From an uncultured Collinsella sp. (lineage in GTDB: Bacteria; Actinomycetota; Coriobacteriia; Coriobacteriales; Coriobacteriaceae), in assembly GCA_902470895.1 (NCBI GenBank), contig CABRID010000012.1:1-27241 (forward strand): a stretch of DNA of 27,241 nucleotides, given 5' to 3'. The notes beneath the pieces are model-generated. The model did not search any database and was not told the origin of the DNA. It saw only the letters and a program-made list of their open reading frames with translations. Both the position numbers and the translations under genes were made by a program. Below are positions 15,769-22,912 of this stretch, piece after piece (within the stretch, counting starts at the first letter, position 1; every line of letters begins with the position of its first letter).

Positions 15769-15800
15769 CATGCGAATGGGACTGGGTCGCCGGGTCTCTC

Positions 15801-15842
15801 TGCAAACAAAAAAACTGGTTGGAACGGGAATTCCAACCAGTT
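15801..15842 (-). terminator. intrinsic terminator of the gtrA-like gene
   Basis: A perfect 12-bp stem, AACTGGTTGGAA (15813-15824) with TTCCAACCAGTT (15831-15842), is followed on the minus strand by seven T residues (15814-15808). It lies about 25 bases past the stop of the gene at 15869. Confidence 0.92.
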
Positions 15843-15868
15843 ATACATTCAAGCAAATAGTGAATCGA

Positions 15869-16276
15869 CTACGACCGTGCGCCCTCGAGGAAGAAGCGGC
15901 GGCTGAAGTAGTTGTACCAGGTGACGAGGAACGTGGCGATGGCCTTCATGGCCTGGTAGCCGATGCTCAAAAACGTGACGCCCACAAACATGTACAGGTC
16001 GTTGAGGCCCAGGCCGATCACCGACAGGATGGTGAAGATCGTGAACTCGCGCTTGCGGCTCATGCCTTCGCGGTGGTCGAACACGTACTTCATGCTGAGC
16101 CAGTAGTTGACCACGACGGACGTGATAAACGAAACCGTGGTGCTCATCAAAAAGTCGAGGTGGAACAGCTCGACGAGCGCAATGAGCATGCCCCAGTCGA
16201 TGCCAAAGGAGATAAGACCCACGACAGCAAACTTGAGGAACTGCTTGGTATGAGGTTGTGCCAGCGCCTTGCGCAC
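15869..16276 (-). CDS. GtrA family membrane protein, copy 1
   Basis: A 135-residue protein with four membrane helices (FAVVGLISFGIDWGMLIALV, STTVSFITSVVVNYWL, FTIFTILSVIGLGLNDLYMF, AIATFLVTWYNYF). Members of the GtrA/DPMS-like family are thought to help move undecaprenyl-linked sugars across the membrane for surface polymer modification. It shares NYxxSMKYVFxHxEGMSRxREF and LSVIGLxLND with the second copy at 16496-16891. The best start is GTG at 16276. The frame stays open to 16322 without an ATG, and no clear Shine-Dalgarno sequence is seen. The upstream 130 bases are AT-rich and unlike their surroundings, so the native 5' end may have been altered. No glycosyltransferase lies alongside. Confidence 0.85.
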   Translation of the reverse strand: MRKALAQPHTKQFLKFAVVGLISFGIDWGMLIALVELFHLDFLMSTTVSFITSVVVNYWLSMKYVFDHREGMSRKREFTIFTILSVIGLGLNDLYMFVGVTFLSIGYQAMKAIATFLVTWYNYFSRRFFLEGARS

Positions 16277-16297
16277 GTAATCACATCCAATGCGTTG

Positions 16298-16405
16298 ATG
16301 AATCGAGCAGAGGATACTTTAGAGCTTTTACAAGGGAAACGTAAGGTCTTTGCCAAGAACTATATGAACTCGCCAAATTTTCAAGAGCTAATCCGCAAAC
16401 GTTGA
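16298..16405 (+). other. AT-rich 35-codon open frame, possible gene remnant
   Basis: It encodes a charged peptide (EDTLELLQGKRKVFAKNY, then NSPNFQELIRKR) with codon use (TTA, CTT, CAA, AAA, GAT) richer in A and T than all neighbours. It has no ribosome binding site or recognisable family, and it lies opposite to both gtrA-like genes. It could be the C-terminal scrap of a transferred gene or chance. Confidence 0.2.
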
Positions 16406-16429
16406 AAATTTGCCCGTAAACGAGCGACA

Positions 16430-16469
16430 CCCACGGACGATACTGCGCTGAGTGCGCGTCGTCCGTGGG
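16430..16469 (-). terminator. hairpin after second gtrA-like gene
   Basis: An 11-bp perfect stem, CCCACGGACGA (16430-16440) with TCGTCCGTGGG (16459-16469), encloses a smaller GCGC/GCGC stem. It lies just past the stop at 16496. On the minus strand it is followed only by GTGTCGCTCGTTTAC, so the T tract is poor. Confidence 0.6.
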
Positions 16470-16495
16470 CGCCGTAATGCTGCAGGGGTTTCGAG

Positions 16496-16891
16496 CTATT
16501 TTGTCTCGTCGCCCTCCAGGAAGATTTTTCGGGTCACAAAGTTGTAGACCATGACAAGCGCGGTGGCACAGATCTTGGCGATATTGGCCTCGAGTCCCAG
16601 GCCGGCGTTGAGCGCCAGCACGATGCCATCGTTGAGCACCAAACCGATCACGGACAGCACGACAAAGATGATGAACTCGCGGCGGCGGCTCATGCCTTCC
16701 TTGTGCGCAAACACGTATTTCATGCTTGCGAGGTAGTTAAAGATGAGTGAGATGATAAAGCCGCTGGTGTTGGCGATTAGGATGTTGAGGCCCAGACCGT
16801 AGTGGAGCAGATTCATAATGCCAAAGTCGATAACCGTGGCAATGACACCGACGACGCCAAATTTCATAATCTGCGCAAGGAGCTTTTGCAT
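16496..16891 (-). CDS. GtrA family membrane protein, copy 2
   Basis: A protein of 131 residues from ATG 16891 (AAGGCAGGTACC upstream), with four membrane helices and a short basic C terminus (RKIFLEGDETK). The alternative TTG at 16954, 16 bases after the fbp stop, would add a cytoplasmic amphipathic stretch of 21 residues (LAKFVIPAALRRQLKAG), which also looks coding, so the longer form cannot be excluded. It is a clear paralogue of the gene at 15869-16276. Family knowledge suggests a role in flipping or using polyprenyl-linked sugars. It probably shares a transcript with fbp, from which it is separated by at most 78 bases. Confidence 0.87.
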   Translation of the reverse strand: MQKLLAQIMKFGVVGVIATVIDFGIMNLLHYGLGLNILIANTSGFIISLIFNYLASMKYVFAHKEGMSRRREFIIFVVLSVIGLVLNDGIVLALNAGLGLEANIAKICATALVMVYNFVTRKIFLEGDETK

Positions 16892-16969
16892 GGTACCTGC
16901 CTTAAGCTGGCGCCGAAGCGCCGCGGGGATGACAAACTTAGCAAGTTTAGCCAATCCCCGCGGGTGGTG

Positions 16970-18886
16970 CTAGGCGCGCTCCTCGATAGCACCGTTTCTA
17001 TATGCATCGAGCAGCTGACGCAGGTCTTGGATTTGGCTGCGGATCTTGGCGCCAGTATCGGTGTCGCTCACCATGCGGCGACGGTCCGCTTGGTCAAAAC
17101 GGTTGGTCTCGCTTTCGATGTCCACGTTGCGCGTGAGTGCCTCGGCAACCGTCGTAAAGGCCCGGTGCGACTTGAGGCGGCAGCCGCGCGAGCTCGAGAT
17201 GAGCGTATAGCCGGCGATACCCGTCTTGGGATGGTAAGCGCGGCAGAAGCCGCCATCGATGACCAGCAGCTTGCCCTCGGCGCGGATGGGCTGCTCGCCC
17301 TTGGTGGTTTTAACGGGCGTGTGGCCGTTGATGATGTGGCCGGTCGGCGAACATGCCATGGGCGCGACGCCAAACTCGCGCATGATGTCATCGCAGACCG
17401 AGGGCGACTTGGTAAGCGTAAAGTACGGGTCCATCGGCTCGACCCAGGTGCTCTTATCGGCGATATAGGCGCGCTCAAAGGTACGCACCAGGCGTCCGCT
17501 GGCGGGTGAGTTAAAGCCAATCCACAGGTACCACATCCAGTCGAGGGCATCGCGGTCGCCCACGCGCCAGGCGCGGCGGGCGATGTGGTCGCAAAAATCG
17601 AGATAATCGCGGCCAGCGTGCCAGGTGCCCAAGCAGTTCATGCTGCTAAAGGTGCCGTCTTCGTTGAGCGGAACGCAGCCGTGGAAGAGCAGGTTGCCGT
17701 TGGCGACCTTGTACATCGAGCCATGGGAATAGAGGAAATCGATATGGCGATGCAGGTGATCGGCGGTGACAAACTCGGACACGAGCTTGTCGATGATGTG
17801 CTGCTCCTGGGGCGTGAGCGTATAGGGGTCCGCCGGGTCGACGGTGGGGAAGTCGTTGGTCGTGAGCGGCCACACGCTGCCGTCGGCGAGCGTGACCGTG
17901 CCGGTGTCGTGGTCGATCTTGTCGAGCAGCAGGCGGTCGGTCATGTCGAACTCGGGGTGGCGCTGGATAATCTGGCCCTCGAGCTTAAAGAGCAGCACGT
18001 TGATGGCCTTGATCAGCGGGGTGATGGGCTCACCGGCGGTGTAGGTGGCATCGGCAAAGGCGACGAGCTCGCGCAGCGAGATGCCGTAGTCGTTCTCGAG
18101 AATCTCGTAATTGTCGTAGCGTAGGTTGTTGCGCAGCACCGTGGCGATGCAGGCGGGCTCACCGGCCGCAGCGCCCATCCACAGCAGGTCGTGGTTGCCC
18201 CACTGGATGTCGAGCGAATGGTAGGTGAGCAGACGGTCCATAATCTTGGCCGCGCCGCCGCCGCGGTCGAAGATGTCGCCCACCAGGTGCAGGTGGTCGA
18301 CGGCCAGGCGCTTGATGAGCGAGGCGAGCGACTCGATAAAGCCGTCGGCGCTGGCGGTCTCCAGGATGGACTCCACGATGCGCTCGTGATAGCGCACGCG
18401 ATAGTTATTCTCGTCCGGGTGCGTGTGCAACAACTCGTCGATGATATAGGCGTAGTCGCGCGGGATGGCCTTACGCACCTTGGAGCGCGTGTAGCGGCTT
18501 GAAAGTGAGCGAGCGACCATGATGAGCTGGTCAAGCATCGTCTTGTACCAGGTGGGCGAGTCCTCGCGCTGGCTGCGGACCAGGTCGATCTTCTCGCGCG
18601 GGTAGTAGATGAGCGTGCACAGCTCGCCCTTTTCGTCAAAGGAGAGCGTGTCGCCAAAAATTTCGTCGACATGCTCGCGCACGACGCCCGAGCAGTTGTT
18701 GAGGATGTGCATAAAGGCTTCGTACTCGCCATGCACGTCGCTCATAAAATGCTCGGTGCCCTTGGGTAGGTTGAGGATGGCCGAGAGGTTGATAATTTCG
18801 GTAAATGCGGATTGTTCGGTGGGGAACTGTCTCGACAGCAGGCGCAGATACTTAAAGTCTTGCGGGTTGCGATCGAATGCGACCAT
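16970..18886 (-). CDS. fbp: class III fructose-1,6-bisphosphatase
   Basis: A 638-residue enzyme of the FBPase class III family, which converts fructose 1,6-bisphosphate to fructose 6-phosphate in gluconeogenesis. The metallophosphatase core is intact: DVHGEYEAF with Asp50 and His52, GDIFDRGG, and WGNHDLLWMG. Typical family blocks follow, including NGHTPVKTTKGEQPI, VIDGGFCRAYH and the SRGCRLKSHRAF segment. The length fits the class, about twice that of class I enzymes. The frame is open 15 codons further up, but AAGGTG lies seven bases before the ATG at 18886 and MVAFDRNPQDFKYL aligns with the family start. A perfect inverted repeat about 28-57 bases upstream of the start is a candidate operator. 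Confidence 0.95.
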   Translation of the reverse strand: MVAFDRNPQDFKYLRLLSRQFPTEQSAFTEIINLSAILNLPKGTEHFMSDVHGEYEAFMHILNNCSGVVREHVDEIFGDTLSFDEKGELCTLIYYPREKIDLVRSQREDSPTWYKTMLDQLIMVARSLSSRYTRSKVRKAIPRDYAYIIDELLHTHPDENNYRVRYHERIVESILETASADGFIESLASLIKRLAVDHLHLVGDIFDRGGGAAKIMDRLLTYHSLDIQWGNHDLLWMGAAAGEPACIATVLRNNLRYDNYEILENDYGISLRELVAFADATYTAGEPITPLIKAINVLLFKLEGQIIQRHPEFDMTDRLLLDKIDHDTGTVTLADGSVWPLTTNDFPTVDPADPYTLTPQEQHIIDKLVSEFVTADHLHRHIDFLYSHGSMYKVANGNLLFHGCVPLNEDGTFSSMNCLGTWHAGRDYLDFCDHIARRAWRVGDRDALDWMWYLWIGFNSPASGRLVRTFERAYIADKSTWVEPMDPYFTLTKSPSVCDDIMREFGVAPMACSPTGHIINGHTPVKTTKGEQPIRAEGKLLVIDGGFCRAYHPKTGIAGYTLISSSRGCRLKSHRAFTTVAEALTRNVDIESETNRFDQADRRRMVSDTDTGAKIRSQIQDLRQLLDAYRNGAIEERA

Positions 18887-18913
18887 GAAACACCTTCCGA
18901 TGGGGCTGGTAAA

Positions 18914-18943
18914 ACTGATAAACAGCGTCAAACGTTTATCAGT
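18914..18943. promoter_or_regulatory. perfect inverted repeat upstream of fbp
   Basis: The arms ACTGATAAAC (18914-18923) and GTTTATCAGT (18934-18943) match over ten bases with a ten-base spacer, so arm centres are 20 bp apart, two helical turns. On the minus strand TTGACG lies within the spacer side and AT-rich arms overlap the likely promoter. It could be a repressor or activator site, or form a leader RNA hairpin just before the ribosome binding site. Confidence 0.6.
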
Positions 18944-19206
18944 ATGCGCCGCTTTTGTTTCGATTTTGCGCCAGCGGCTGAATTGTCGGCTGAATGGTTT
19001 GGTAAATCGATTTAGTGAAGGTAGATGTGTTGGTTGGGTGGAGACGACAGAAGGTGTTTTCTCAGATATTTATGCGTGGGGCCGGTGGAGACGATGGTGG
19101 TAAAGATGTTCACTATTTTTGGTTCGATTTGGTAAATAGTGGACATATGTACCGCATGTAGGCTCACTGTGCGATAAATTGCGCAACAATGAGTAAGGAG
19201 CCTCAT

Positions 19207-20097
19207 ATGAGTGATTTTGTCCTGACCTGTGAATCCGCCGCCGACCGAACCCGTGAGTTCTTTGCGTCGCGCAATATCCCTGTCGTGTGTTTTCATTACG
19301 AGATCGACGATGTTGTCTATACGGACGATCTGTATCAGTCGATTACACCGGACAAGTTTTTTGCCCAGATTGCCGCGGGCGCCATGCCCAAGACGTCTCA
19401 GGTGAGCGTGGGTGAGTACGAGGAGTTTTGGGAGCCGTTTGTTGCCGAGGGTAAAGACGTGCTGCACCTGACGTTGTCGTCGGGTATTTCGGGCACGTAT
19501 GGATCGGCCTGCGTCGCGGCGCAGATGCTTGCGGATCGCTATCCCGAGGGCGGCAAGGTGCGCGTCATCGATTCGCTGGCGGCGTCTTCGGGCTTTGGCC
19601 TGTTGTTGGAATATGCCGCCGATGTGCGCGATAGTGGGGCTTCACTCGACGAGACGGCTGCCTGGATCGAGGAGCACAAGCTCAACCTGCACCACTGGTT
19701 CTTCTCGACCGATCTGTCGAGCTACCTGCGCGGCGGTCGCATTTCGGCCGCGAGCGCGATCATCGGCACGGCGCTTAAGATTTGCCCGCTTATGACGGTC
19801 GATTGCGAAGGTAAGCTGTCGCCACGTGAGAAGATTCGCACTAAGAAGCGCGCGATTTCCGAGATGGCTAAGACCATGATGGCACACGTACAGGACGGTG
19901 CAGATTATTCGGGTAAGTGCATCATGTCGCAGTCGGCGTGCCGCGAGGATGCCGAGGCGGTCGCGGCGCTGATTGAGGAACAGGTTCCGCAGCTTAAAGG
20001 CAAGATTGAGATCAATGACATCGGTACTCTGATTGGCTCGCATACCGGACCTGGTACGGTGGCGCTCTTCTTTATGGGCGACAAGCGCGTGGATTAA
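19207..20097 (+). CDS. DegV family fatty-acid-binding protein
   Basis: A 296-residue cytosolic protein of the DegV family. These proteins bind a fatty acid and in Firmicutes deliver it to the fatty-acid kinase FakA as the FakB subunit. Visible marks are the N-terminal VLTCESAADR in place of the common TDS-AD block, SQVSVGEYEEFW, the lipid carboxylate loop TLSSGISGTYGSA, and GRISAASAIIGTALKICPLM followed by EGKL. The ATG at 19207 has AAGGAG six bases upstream and is preferred to the one six codons earlier. The 275-base upstream region, shared with divergent fbp, has two copies of GGTGGAGACGA and two of TTTGGTAAAT but no clear promoter. No fakA is in view. Confidence 0.92.
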   Translation: MSDFVLTCESAADRTREFFASRNIPVVCFHYEIDDVVYTDDLYQSITPDKFFAQIAAGAMPKTSQVSVGEYEEFWEPFVAEGKDVLHLTLSSGISGTYGSACVAAQMLADRYPEGGKVRVIDSLAASSGFGLLLEYAADVRDSGASLDETAAWIEEHKLNLHHWFFSTDLSSYLRGGRISAASAIIGTALKICPLMTVDCEGKLSPREKIRTKKRAISEMAKTMMAHVQDGADYSGKCIMSQSACREDAEAVAALIEEQVPQLKGKIEINDIGTLIGSHTGPGTVALFFMGDKRVD

Positions 20098-20138
20098 TTT
20101 GCCCCATCACGTCGCTGCATGATTGCTCAAACGAAAAC

Positions 20139-20155
20139 GGCCCGCCTCACGTTTG
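20139..20155. terminator. left half of a terminator split by an IS
   Basis: GGCCCGCCTCAC (20139-20150) plus GTTTG. Joined to TGGGGCGGGCC after the target duplication (21608-21618), it would form a 12-bp stem with one wobble pair and a GTTT loop. The half-stem is preceded by GAAAAC, which reads GTTTTC after the stem on the minus strand. It originally served both the DegV gene and the convergent gene at 21630-22721. Confidence 0.8.
20153..20155. repeat. target site duplication, left copy (TTG)
   Basis: TTG abuts the left inverted repeat, and the same TTG abuts the right inverted repeat at 21605-21607. Three-base duplications are normal for the IS3 family. Confidence 0.8.
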
Positions 20156-20179
20156 TGAACTGCGCCCCAAATCTTGGAC
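20156..20179 (+). repeat. IS terminal inverted repeat, left
   Basis: TGAACTGCGCCCCAAATCTT followed by GGAC. It matches the right terminus in 20 of 24 positions (differences at 9, 10, 15 and 16) and starts with TG as in most IS3 elements. It lies beyond the orfB stop. Confidence 0.9.
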
Positions 20180-20193
20180 GCCCTAAATAGCGA

Positions 20194-21105
20194 CTAGGCC
20201 GCAAGGGCCTGATTCCGGTACTCCTCCGGGGTCAGGCCCTTCAATCTTACCTGCCTCCGGCTCGTGTTCCAGTGGACTATGTATTCCTCCAGGTCGCGTT
20301 TGAAATCCTCGAACGTCTTCCACTCGCGGCCCCTGTAGAACTCGTCCTTGACGTGGCCGAAGAGCTGCTCGGTGGCGGCATTGTCGATGCAGTTCGCCTT
20401 CCTGGACATGCTCTGGACGATGCCGGCGGCCTCGAGCCTGGATGTGTACGAGGCGTGCTGGTACTGCCAGCCCCGGTCCGAGTGCATGGTCGGGGCGGCG
20501 CCCTCGGGGATCTTGGGCAGCAGCTCGTCGAGCATCCTCGCCTGCTGGGCCATGTCGGGCGTGGTCGATATGTCGCTCGCCACGATCTCCTTGGTGCAGA
20601 AGTCCAGCGTCGGGGCCCAGTAGGCCTTGCCGCCGGCCACCTTGAACTCGGTGACGTCCGTCCCCAGCTTCCGCCACGGGGCCCCGGCGTCGAAATCCCT
20701 CGCGATCACGTTCTCGAACGTCCTGCCGACGACGCCCCTGTACGAGTTGTATCTGTGGTAGGCCGTCTCGCGTCTGATCCCGCAGCGAATCCCCATCTCG
20801 CGCATCATCTTGAGCACGGTCTTGTCGGCTATCACGGCCCCCTCTTCCGCCCTGAGGCACATCGCTATCTGCCGGTGCCCGCAGCCGTTGGCGGTGCGCG
20901 AGAAGATCTCGGCGGCCGCCTCCCGGAGCTCGGGGCGCGTGGGCCTCGGCGGGTGCGCGAGGGCGTAGTAGTAGGTCGACCGCTTGAGCTCGGCGCATGC
21001 GAGCAGGTGCCCGAGCGCGTGCCCCTCGGCGCGCAGGGCCGCGACCGCTTCGGCCTTCGCCCTGGTCAGAGCCCGTCCCTCTCGACCAGGGCGCGTAATT
21101 TTTTT
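20194..21105 (-). CDS. IS3-family transposase OrfB frame (DDE integrase)
   Basis: The catalytic frame, read in -1 relative to orfA. It carries an HTH_21-like region (LGHLLACAELKRSTYYYAL) and an rve integrase core with DD35E: Asp in GTDVTEF, Asp in HSDRGWQY and Glu in NAATEQLF, the last 36 residues after the second Asp. The C terminus has VHWNTSRRQVRLKGLTPEEY, typical of IS3 OrfB. The frame has no good initiator near its beginning (the first ATG is at 20862, inside the domain), so it is expected as an OrfAB fusion of about 454 residues made by -1 frameshifting. It ends 15 bases inside the left inverted repeat boundary. No stop or deletion is seen in the core. Confidence 0.93.
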   Translation of the reverse strand, partial: KKITRPGREGRALTRAKAEAVAALRAEGHALGHLLACAELKRSTYYYALAHPPRPTRPELREAAAEIFSRTANGCGHRQIAMCLRAEEGAVIADKTVLKMMREMGIRCGIRRETAYHRYNSYRGVVGRTFENVIARDFDAGAPWRKLGTDVTEFKVAGGKAYWAPTLDFCTKEIVASDISTTPDMAQQARMLDELLPKIPEGAAPTMHSDRGWQYQHASYTSRLEAAGIVQSMSRKANCIDNAATEQLFGHVKDEFYRGREWKTFEDFKRDLEEYIVHWNTSRRQVRLKGLTPEEYRNQALAA

Positions 21106-21557
21106 AGGTAGGCCACCTCGGCCTCGAGCCTACGGCACCGCTCCTCGAGCTCCTCCTCGCGGGTCCGCGGCCTCGCCCTGGAACCGCTCGGCCGGCCCTT
21201 GGGCCTCGGGCGCAGGGCCTCCGCGCCGCCCCGGCGGTATAGCGCGCACCACTTCTTGAGCGGCGACATCGACATTATGCCGAACGCCGCCATCGCCTCG
21301 GTCTTCGTCATGCCGCCGTCGACGACGGCGGAGGCGGCGGCGACCTTCTGCTCGTATGTGTACCTGCCCTGCTTTCCGTCCATGCGCAGCAGCACCTCGC
21401 TCCCGAACGCGCGGTATATCTCCTGCCATCTTCTCACGGCTTCCGCGGGAAGCGAAAGGGCGATCGCGGCAGATTTATACCCGTGCCCGAGCTCGAAGAG
21501 CCCTATGGCCGCCTTCCTGGCCTCGACATCATGCTTCACCCTCAAATCAACGCGCAT
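21066..21557 (-). CDS. IS3-family transposase OrfA (helix-turn-helix)
   Basis: A 163-residue DNA-binding protein with two helix-turn-helix regions (KAAIGLFELGHGYKSAAIAL and MTKTEAMAAFGIMSMSPLKK) and a C-terminal Leu/Glu-rich coiled coil (EEELEERCRRLEAEVAYLKKL) typical of OrfA multimerisation. The frame extends 21 codons further into and beyond the inverted repeat, but the true start is the ATG at 21557, with GGGAGG eight bases before it. That Shine-Dalgarno sequence is the 3' arm of the hairpin at 21565-21598. It ends with a stop at 21066, 40 bases into orfB. Confidence 0.9.
   Translation of the reverse strand: MRVDLRVKHDVEARKAAIGLFELGHGYKSAAIALSLPAEAVRRWQEIYRAFGSEVLLRMDGKQGRYTYEQKVAAASAVVDGGMTKTEAMAAFGIMSMSPLKKWCALYRRGGAEALRPRPKGRPSGSRARPRTREEELEERCRRLEAEVAYLKKLRALVERDGL
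21099..21105 (-). promoter_or_regulatory. programmed -1 frameshift slippery site
   Basis: Seven A residues on the minus strand are placed as A-AAA-AAA in the orfA frame (CTA AAA AAA). A -1 slip there passes directly into the orfB frame, which is open from this point to 20194. This is the usual IS3-family way to make OrfAB. Confidence 0.9.
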
Positions 21558-21564
21558 AAAGAAA

Positions 21565-21598
21565 GCCTCCCATTTCTCATGTCCAAGAAATGGGAGGC
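21565..21598 (-). promoter_or_regulatory. terminal hairpin burying the orfA ribosome binding site
   Basis: A perfect 13-bp inverted repeat, GCCTCCCATTTCT (21565-21577) with AGAAATGGGAGGC (21586-21598), has an 8-base loop. In a transcript entering from outside the IS, the GGGAGG Shine-Dalgarno of orfA would be paired. A transcript starting inside the element would lack the first arm. The outer arm overlaps the terminal inverted repeat. Confidence 0.75.
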
Positions 21599-21604
21599 AG
21601 TTCA
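21581..21604 (-). repeat. IS terminal inverted repeat, right
   Basis: Read inward on the minus strand it is TGAACTGCCTCCCATTTCTT followed by GGAC, matching the left terminus in 20 of 24 positions. TTG of the target duplication follows at 21605-21607. Confidence 0.9.
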
Positions 21605-21606
21605 TT

Positions 21607-21618
21607 GTGGGGCGGGCC
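21607..21618. terminator. right half of the terminator split by the IS
   Basis: GTGGGGCGGGCC is complementary to GGCCCGCCTCAC at 20139-20150 and is followed by AAGATGTTTTGC on the plus strand. It lies 11 bases past the stop of the minus-strand gene at 21630. With the partner arm 1.45 kb away, the hairpin should no longer form efficiently. Confidence 0.78.
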
Positions 21619-21629
21619 AAGATGTTTTG

Positions 21630-22721
21630 CTAGCGTTTCTTTCCGCGGAAGAAAAAGCCGTGCAGTGACGGCTTGAGGCCGCGGTTGGCGCGATGCTCCT
21701 CGACGCGCTCGTGGATCGAAGCGACGCGCTCGATGACTTCGTCGGGAATCGGCACATCGGGATTCATGTTCTCGACTTGGCTGACCTCGGCGGCGGCGAC
21801 CTGGTCGATAATGGGCACGTCGTCGCGCGAGATGACAGGTGTGGCGTCTTCCTTCATCTTGCGATAACGCTGCATCATGTCGGTCTGTAGCTGCTGGGCC
21901 GAAGGCGGTGTCCAGATGATGGCGTTGGCGCCGGCGGCGATGGTCTCGCGAATGCTCTCGGGCGTCTTGCCGCCCGGCGCGATAAGCGGCAGGTTGGGAT
22001 AGTGCTCGCGCAGCTCGCGTAGGACCTGGGGCGTGTTCTTGCCGGCGGCGATGTTGAGAATCTTGGCTCCAGCGCGCACCTTGGCGTGGGCATCGTCGTC
22101 GCAGCGAACGACCGTGGCGATGACGGGGATGTCGGCGATGTTGGTGATGTGCTCGACCATCTCGGCAGTAGCGGGGGAGTTGACCACGCAGCCCGCCGCG
22201 CCCTGCATCTCGGAGACGGCTGCCATCTGCACGGAGCGCTTACCGGTCGTAGTTCCGCCACCCACGCCTACAAAGACCGGGCACTCGGCGACGGTCAGCA
22301 GCGCTTGCGTAATGGCGGGCTGCGGCGTGAAAGGGTAGACCGCAAAGACGGCGTCGGCGTTGGAGTTGCGGATAACCGCGACATCGGTGGTGTAAATGAG
22401 CGACTTGATGCGTCGGCCAAAGAGCGTGAAGCCGCTGGCCTCCTCGATCTCGTCGGGCATGCGAAGGGCAGCCTTGCGTAGGCGTCCGTCGATGGGCAGG
22501 GGCTCCATAGGGAGCAGGCCGTTGGGCGTGACGGCTATTTGGGGCTCGGTGAACTCGTCTGCAAGCTCGACCTCGGAAAAATCGACCGAGGCGACGATGT
22601 CCTCGTGCACCTCGGCGGGCACATCGATGGGAGCTTGGTCGTTTGCCGCCGCAGGCGTGTCGAAGGAGCTGGTGCCGACGAAGGCGTCGACGCGCTCATT
22701 TAGATCGTTGAGGGTATCCAT
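21630..22721 (-). CDS. uncharacterised TIM-barrel-like hydrolase family protein
   Basis: A 363-residue soluble protein. After an acidic, low-complexity N terminus (residues 1-75), a conserved block begins (RLRKAALRMPDEIEEASGF, then FGRRIKSLIYTTDVAVI), followed by repeating beta-alpha elements: ADAVFAVYPFTPQP, CPVFVGVGGGTTTGKRS, GAAGCVVNSPA, IPVIATVV, GAKILNIAAGKNTPQVLREL, PLIAPGGKTPESIRETI and GANAIIWTPPS. This has the look of a TIM-barrel phosphate-binding enzyme related to proteins annotated only as putative hydrolases. The reaction is unknown. The C-terminal extension (about 290-363) is charged. No strong ribosome binding site is seen before the ATG. The terminator that followed it is split by the IS, so its transcript may run into the transposase genes, which point the same way. 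Confidence 0.85.
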   Translation of the reverse strand: MDTLNDLNERVDAFVGTSSFDTPAAANDQAPIDVPAEVHEDIVASVDFSEVELADEFTEPQIAVTPNGLLPMEPLPIDGRLRKAALRMPDEIEEASGFTLFGRRIKSLIYTTDVAVIRNSNADAVFAVYPFTPQPAITQALLTVAECPVFVGVGGGTTTGKRSVQMAAVSEMQGAAGCVVNSPATAEMVEHITNIADIPVIATVVRCDDDAHAKVRAGAKILNIAAGKNTPQVLRELREHYPNLPLIAPGGKTPESIRETIAAGANAIIWTPPSAQQLQTDMMQRYRKMKEDATPVISRDDVPIIDQVAAAEVSQVENMNPDVPIPDEVIERVASIHERVEEHRANRGLKPSLHGFFFRGKKR

Positions 22722-22912
22722 GGAGGCTCGATTCTATGTGATGATGGCCGGCGCGATGCAGCCGGAATTGCGAATGCTAAATCGTTTGACGAGTTGATTT
22801 TTCCCCGCCGCGCCATCCGTTAGACCGAAGGGCCGGCGAACGTGAAGGAGCTGTGGTGGCGGGTATCGAGGTGCTATCTTGAAAGCCCAGTTTAAAAGAG
22901 AGGTGACGCGGT

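Larger units (their letters stand above)
20156..21604 (-). mobile_element. complete IS3-family insertion sequence, 1449 bp
   Basis: It is bounded by imperfect 24-bp inverted repeats that begin TGAACTGC, has TTG duplicated on both sides, and contains orfA and orfB in overlapping frames with a slippery A tract and a DD35E triad. The reading frames are open throughout, so it appears intact and possibly active. Its size and layout fit the IS150-like part of the IS3 family. It lies in the loop of a former intergenic terminator. Confidence 0.93.

Noticed and set aside
19036..19094. Two copies of GGTGGAGACGA upstream of the DegV gene as a regulator site
   Set aside because: Eleven-base direct repeats 47 bases apart in a G-rich region with no dyad or promoter alignment; chance is not excluded.
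20183..20998. Alternative minus-strand frame across the transposase orfB region
   Set aside because: Arg/Pro/Gly-rich with no transposase motif; the DD35E triad lies in the other frame, which joins orfA through the slippery site.
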